A DNA stretch of 64,000 nucleotides. Origin: an uncultured Lachnospiraceae bacterium (GTDB taxonomy: Bacteria > Bacillota > Clostridia > Lachnospirales > Lachnospiraceae). Position numbers and translations under genes: made by a program. The first letter of the stretch is position 1, and each line of letters begins with the position of its first letter. Below are positions 61,203 through 64,000 of the stretch, piece after piece. The notes below the pieces were generated by a model. It saw only the letters and a program-made list of their open reading frames with translations, had not been told where the DNA came from and made no database searches. Where the stretch lies: NCBI GenBank assembly GCA_934317005.1, contig CAKREB010000001.1:124001-188000 (forward strand). The letters are read 5' to 3'.

Positions 61203-62310
61203 ATGCAATGATAATATTTGCGCAGTTAAGATCATTTGCCAGATCATATACTTGTCCGGTGGATAGGCTTACAACGGTAGGACGAAGTACAGAGCCGGGA
61301 TTGTTTTTGACAACGCGGGCGGTTTCGCCATTGCTTAGTTCTACATTGCTGTCAACCGGATAAAGAATTACACTGTCAAAAAAGCTTCGCATTGCCTCGA
61401 TATCCAGTTCACCGGTCATAGACATGATGATTTCGATGGCGGTACGCTGCGATAATGATTTTTTATATGGACGCTCTGTAACAAGAGCATCGTAAACATC
61501 AGCTACTGATAAGATCTTTGCATACGGACTGATCTTATCGGCGTTGACACCTAAAGGATAGCCGGAGCCATCCATTTTTTCATGGTGCTGCAGCACGGCA
61601 AGCGAGATCGCAGTAGAAAATTCATTCTTTTCTTTTAAAATCTCATATCCGAGGATAGAGTGCTTTTTCATAACAGAGAACTCTTCGTCGTTTAGCCGGG
61701 CCGGTTTATTTAAGATTTCAGACGGAATTTTAGACTTGCCCATGTCGTGAAGCAGTCCTGCGATTCCGATATTGTAAATATCCTGTTTGCTCATACCTAA
61801 TTTTTTTGCAATGATCATAGACATCGTTGCCACATCAACACTGTGCTTGAAGGTATATTCATCACTTGTTTTTAATGCATTGATATCAACGGCAATAGCA
61901 TCATTATCGTGGATAGCCTTCATCAGTTCGTTGGTGATCGTCGTGGATGTCTGGGCAAATTGCTCTGAATCGGAATGGTTGTACAAATATTGTATTCCCT
62001 CTGAAACTCTCTTTTTTACACTTTCACGTAATTCGACTTTACATGGGTCCGGTTCATGATATTTTGCAATGTTGTTTCGCGCCATAGCACAGACAGGTGG
62101 TTCAGGCTTGTCTGTCTTTGGTATGAGATCTTCCTCACCCTCCTGCACATACACGCCATTAATCTGAAGTTTTTTTAAAGAATCGATCAGATAAGCGTTG
62201 AGCGGAGTGCCACGTGCGATTAAGACACGATCCATGCGGTCTTTAATATTTTGACTGATGATCATTCCTTTTTCTAAAGAACAAGTTCTTACAAAGTAGC
62301 GAGTTATCAT
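61201..62310 (-). CDS. HD-GYP domain phosphodiesterase
   Basis: The 369-residue cytoplasmic protein has an N-terminal region of about 90 residues, then an HD-GYP domain with the metal-binding HDMGKSKIP and the signature HHEKMDGSGYP, followed by ADVYDALVTERPYK. HD-GYP enzymes hydrolyse cyclic di-GMP (to GMP or pGpG). No receiver or sensor domain is recognised at the N-terminus. The ATG at 62310 is preferred over 62316 from spacing to GGGGG. Probably stand-alone. Confidence 0.9.
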   Translation of the reverse strand: MITRYFVRTCSLEKGMIISQNIKDRMDRVLIARGTPLNAYLIDSLKKLQINGVYVQEGEEDLIPKTDKPEPPVCAMARNNIAKYHEPDPCKVELRESVKKRVSEGIQYLYNHSDSEQFAQTSTTITNELMKAIHDNDAIAVDINALKTSDEYTFKHSVDVATMSMIIAKKLGMSKQDIYNIGIAGLLHDMGKSKIPSEILNKPARLNDEEFSVMKKHSILGYEILKEKNEFSTAISLAVLQHHEKMDGSGYPLGVNADKISPYAKILSVADVYDALVTERPYKKSLSQRTAIEIIMSMTGELDIEAMRSFFDSVILYPVDSNVELSNGETARVVKNNPGSVLRPTVVSLSTGQVYDLANDLNCANIIIA

Positions 62311-62385
62311 AGTCATCCCCCTTTCTACCCTTTTATCATACCATATATATCGTAATAAAAATGATAAAATGTTACAAAATGCGTG

Positions 62386-62432
62386 AAAAAAGAAGATTTC
62401 CTTCTATATTGTCAGAAAAAAATCTTCTTTTT
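62386..62432 (-). terminator. Terminator of DJ-1 gene (bidirectional)
   Basis: AAAAAAGAAGATTT and AAATCTTCTTTTT pair around a 20-nt loop with A and T tracts on both sides, directly after the DJ-1 gene on the minus strand. Confidence 0.75.
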
Positions 62433-62454
62433 GGGGATCAATATCGTGCTTTAC

Positions 62455-63018
62455 CTACATATCATATGTATCATTGTAAATGATCTTTTCTAAAATGGTA
62501 TCGGCAGTCTTTTTGTCTGTGAAACGTTCGATGATTGCGGCTGCAAACTCAATCGTTGTGCCGGCACCGCGCGAGGTGGTGAAAATATCGTCAACAACCA
62601 CAGGTTTCTTTACATAAGTTGCATCTTCTAATGTGGTTGCAAAGTCAGGATAGCAGGTTGCCTGATGTCCGTGATACAGACCAAGACGATCGTAGATGGT
62701 CGGAGCAGCGCAGATGGCAGAAAGCCATTTTCCCTGTGTAGCGAACTCTTTAATCTTATCTGTCAGGGCATCGCATGCCAGAAGATTTGGAGTGCCCGGA
62801 ATACCACCCGGTAAAATGATCATCTGTGCGCTGTCAAAATCAGCATCCTTTAACAGAACATCTGCCTGAATAGTTACATTATGTGAACTTGTTACAGCTA
62901 AGGAATCTGTAATAGAAACCATGTCAATGCTGATCTTGCTGCGGCGAAGCAGATCAACAACCGTAAGCATTTCTACCTCTTCATATCCCGGTGCTAAAAA
63001 AATAAGTGCCTGTGCCAT
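62455..63018 (-). CDS. DJ-1/PfpI family protein
   Basis: The 187-residue protein has the DJ-1 layout: FLAPGYEEVEML with the conserved Glu, LPGGIPGTPNL, and the nucleophile elbow SAICAAPTI (Cys103). Members act in stress response, as deglycase or chaperone; the exact activity is not settled. It is closest to the YajL/ThiJ-like group. AGGATT upstream of the ATG is a modest ribosome site. Confidence 0.87.
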   Translation of the reverse strand: MAQALIFLAPGYEEVEMLTVVDLLRRSKISIDMVSITDSLAVTSSHNVTIQADVLLKDADFDSAQMIILPGGIPGTPNLLACDALTDKIKEFATQGKWLSAICAAPTIYDRLGLYHGHQATCYPDFATTLEDATYVKKPVVVDDIFTTSRGAGTTIEFAAAIIERFTDKKTADTILEKIIYNDTYDM

Positions 63019-63085
63019 GTTTTGAATCCTCCAATCTAAGATAATAGCTCTTTTTGGCTATCATTCTATCGCTTTTTTGCGGACT

Positions 63086-63110
63086 GGTCAATGCTTTGGA
63101 AGCATTGACC
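63086..63110. repeat. 11-bp perfect inverted repeat
   Basis: GGTCAATGCTT-TGG-AAGCATTGACC between the divergent DJ-1 and downstream genes. The short loop and lack of T tract suggest an operator rather than a terminator. Confidence 0.5.
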
Positions 63111-63230
63111 ATGGGTGGCTGGAGGAAATCTTATGAATATGCTATACTGATAACCAAGTTGAGCAGACCGGGTGCAGATGAACCTGACGTAAAGGGTTTG
63201 TATCGTTATCAACAGAAAGAAGGAAAAAAG

Positions 63231-63686
63231 ATGTATCATACAGTAGATGAATTAGAAACATTTGACTTTTCGCAGGCACAGATATTTGAAATACGCGAGT
63301 ATCGTGACCAGATTATTTTTGAATTGGGCTATGTGACGATTCATGGCACGAACAGTTGTAACAGAGATATTCGCGATATGGGAACAAATGCATTGCAGCT
63401 AAAGCTGACGGGAGTAGGTGAAAGGACATTGACATTGGAGGGCTATCGTTTGTTTGATGCAGACGGTAATCCAAAGGGTGGCTGCGAAGACGAGGTGATC
63501 GCAGAGGAAAATCTAAAGAAAGCATATCAGAATCTGCAGGAGAGCACTATTTATAGTTTAGAAAAGAAGGATGGAGTATATTCTTTCTATCTTGATACGG
63601 AAGAGAGAACATATTCCTTTGTGATCAAAGCAGAACATGACGCGCAGGAATGGGAGCGTTTTATGAATAAGACACCAACGTATTAG
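63231..63686 (+). CDS. Uncharacterised 151-residue protein
   Basis: An AGAAGGAAAAAAG site leads to the ATG at 63231. The protein begins MYHTVDELETFDFSQAQI and contains GTNSCNRDIRDM, LEGYRLFDADGN and a C-terminal DAQEWERFMNK. It is acidic, with alternating strands and no signal peptide. No family recognised. A longer frame to 63054 crosses the inverted repeat and lacks support. Confidence 0.6.
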   Translation: MYHTVDELETFDFSQAQIFEIREYRDQIIFELGYVTIHGTNSCNRDIRDMGTNALQLKLTGVGERTLTLEGYRLFDADGNPKGGCEDEVIAEENLKKAYQNLQESTIYSLEKKDGVYSFYLDTEERTYSFVIKAEHDAQEWERFMNKTPTY

Positions 63687-63782
63687 GAGAAGCTTTGCTG
63701 CCTTTGTTTTGTGCAATTGGATGAAGCCGGCCATATAAAGAAAGTACCTTTCGCCGCGCTATTCCTATAAAACAAAAGAAAA

Positions 63783-63821
63783 AATCCCAAAGCCAAATGG
63801 AATACATCTGACTTTGGGATT
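63783..63821 (-). terminator. Terminator after tRNA-Pro
   Basis: On the minus strand AATCCCAAAG and CTTTGGGATT form the base of a long hairpin followed by TTTTTTC, 45 bp after the tRNA. Confidence 0.85.
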
Positions 63822-63866
63822 CGCCCCTGCCAAGGTTTTGTGACCACGTCTTATGAAACCTTGAAA

Positions 63867-63940
63867 TCGGCGTGACAAGATTCGAACTTGCGGCCTCGTC
63901 GTCCCGAACGACGCGCTCTACCAAACTGAGCCACACGCCG
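63867..63940 (-). tRNA. tRNA-Pro (CGG)
   Basis: Read on the minus strand, the acceptor CGGCGTG pairs with CACGCCG (discriminator A). The anticodon stem CGTCG/CGACG encloses the loop TTCGGGA, giving anticodon CGG, and the T-loop is GTTCGAAT. CCA is not encoded. Confidence 0.93.
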
Positions 63941-64000
63941 ACGTGCATCTATTATGCTATCACTGTCTGGCAAAAAATTCAATAGGCAAGTTGAAAAAAA

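Noticed and set aside
63120..63160. Short ORF after GGAGG near 63121
   Set aside because: Although GGAGG is followed by an ATG, the frame ends after five codons.
1..64000. CRISPR arrays
   Set aside because: No series of regularly spaced repeats was seen; the repeats present are isolated hairpins.

Overview
The window looks like a chromosomal segment of an anaerobic, spore-forming, low-to-moderate GC Firmicute. Lachnospiraceae (Clostridia) is the best guess. The reasons are strong AGGAGG-type ribosome binding sites, near-consensus sigma-A promoters, spore coat genes (a cotJC remnant and a CotS-like coat protein), small families I associate with Lachnospiraceae (DUF3877, DUF6171, DUF3791/DUF3990), and a complete late anaerobic cobalamin pathway. 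I cannot name the species.

Layout. 1-2550 is the end of a prophage: a tail protein cut by the window edge, holin, M15 endolysin with SH3 domain, a 39-residue membrane peptide that looks like a type I toxin with a convergent antisense RNA, and a small Xre repressor. About 25 bp after the repressor the sequence runs into a 5'-truncated cotJC (spore coat manganese catalase), so the phage appears to sit inside that gene. 3463-20365 is housekeeping and surface biology: a DUF885 metallopeptidase-like protein, a CotS-like coat kinase, a PEGA lipoprotein, phosphoglucomutase, an MFS permease, glycogen branching enzyme, a secreted GH25 lysozyme, a MerR regulator, a HAD phosphatase, a VanRS-like two-component system and a C39-type peptidase. 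20386-22331 is a small-gene island resembling a toxin-antitoxin cluster: a DUF3990 ADP-ribosyltransferase-like protein flanked by DUF3791-type partners, with the first 14 codons of what looks like a NADAR (ADP-ribosyl hydrolase) gene.

The dominant theme is vitamin B12, in three blocks. Block 1 (22376-28394) has a cobalamin riboswitch, a signal-peptide-bearing CbiK cobaltochelatase lipoprotein, and a BtuF/BtuC/BtuD-like ABC importer; the chelatase and the binding protein appear to share an extracytoplasmic beta domain. Block 2 (33717-41068) has a second cobalamin riboswitch, a membrane-anchored DUF4430 protein, an ECF transporter (T, fused double ATPase, S) and a secreted DUF4430 + alpha-toroid + Fn3 protein resembling animal transcobalamin with the domain order reversed. 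Block 3 (41258-57741) is a colinear run of 17 genes, cobT-cobU-cobS-mini-cobU-cobD-cbiD-cbiF-cbiG-cbiH-cbiJET-cbiA-cobC-cbiB-cbiP-cbiC-(MetH-activation-like)-cobA. It covers cobalt-precorrin-3 to adenosylcobalamin. I see no CbiL and no genes for the lower ligand or early tetrapyrrole steps.

Between and after these blocks lie a radical-SAM DNA-repair pair with a near-consensus LexA box, a GH51 arabinofuranosidase group, a TAXI-type binding protein paired with a GltS symporter and a 64-residue repeat protein, a ferredoxin-like protein, an HD-GYP phosphodiesterase, a DJ-1 family protein and tRNA-Pro(CGG). Two families of short dispersed hairpin repeats occur in intergenic gaps (family A at 3351 and 9881; family B at 14174, 22796 and 61146).

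Most gene calls rest on recognisable motifs and order read by eye. No database search was run, and family names for the small proteins are from memory.
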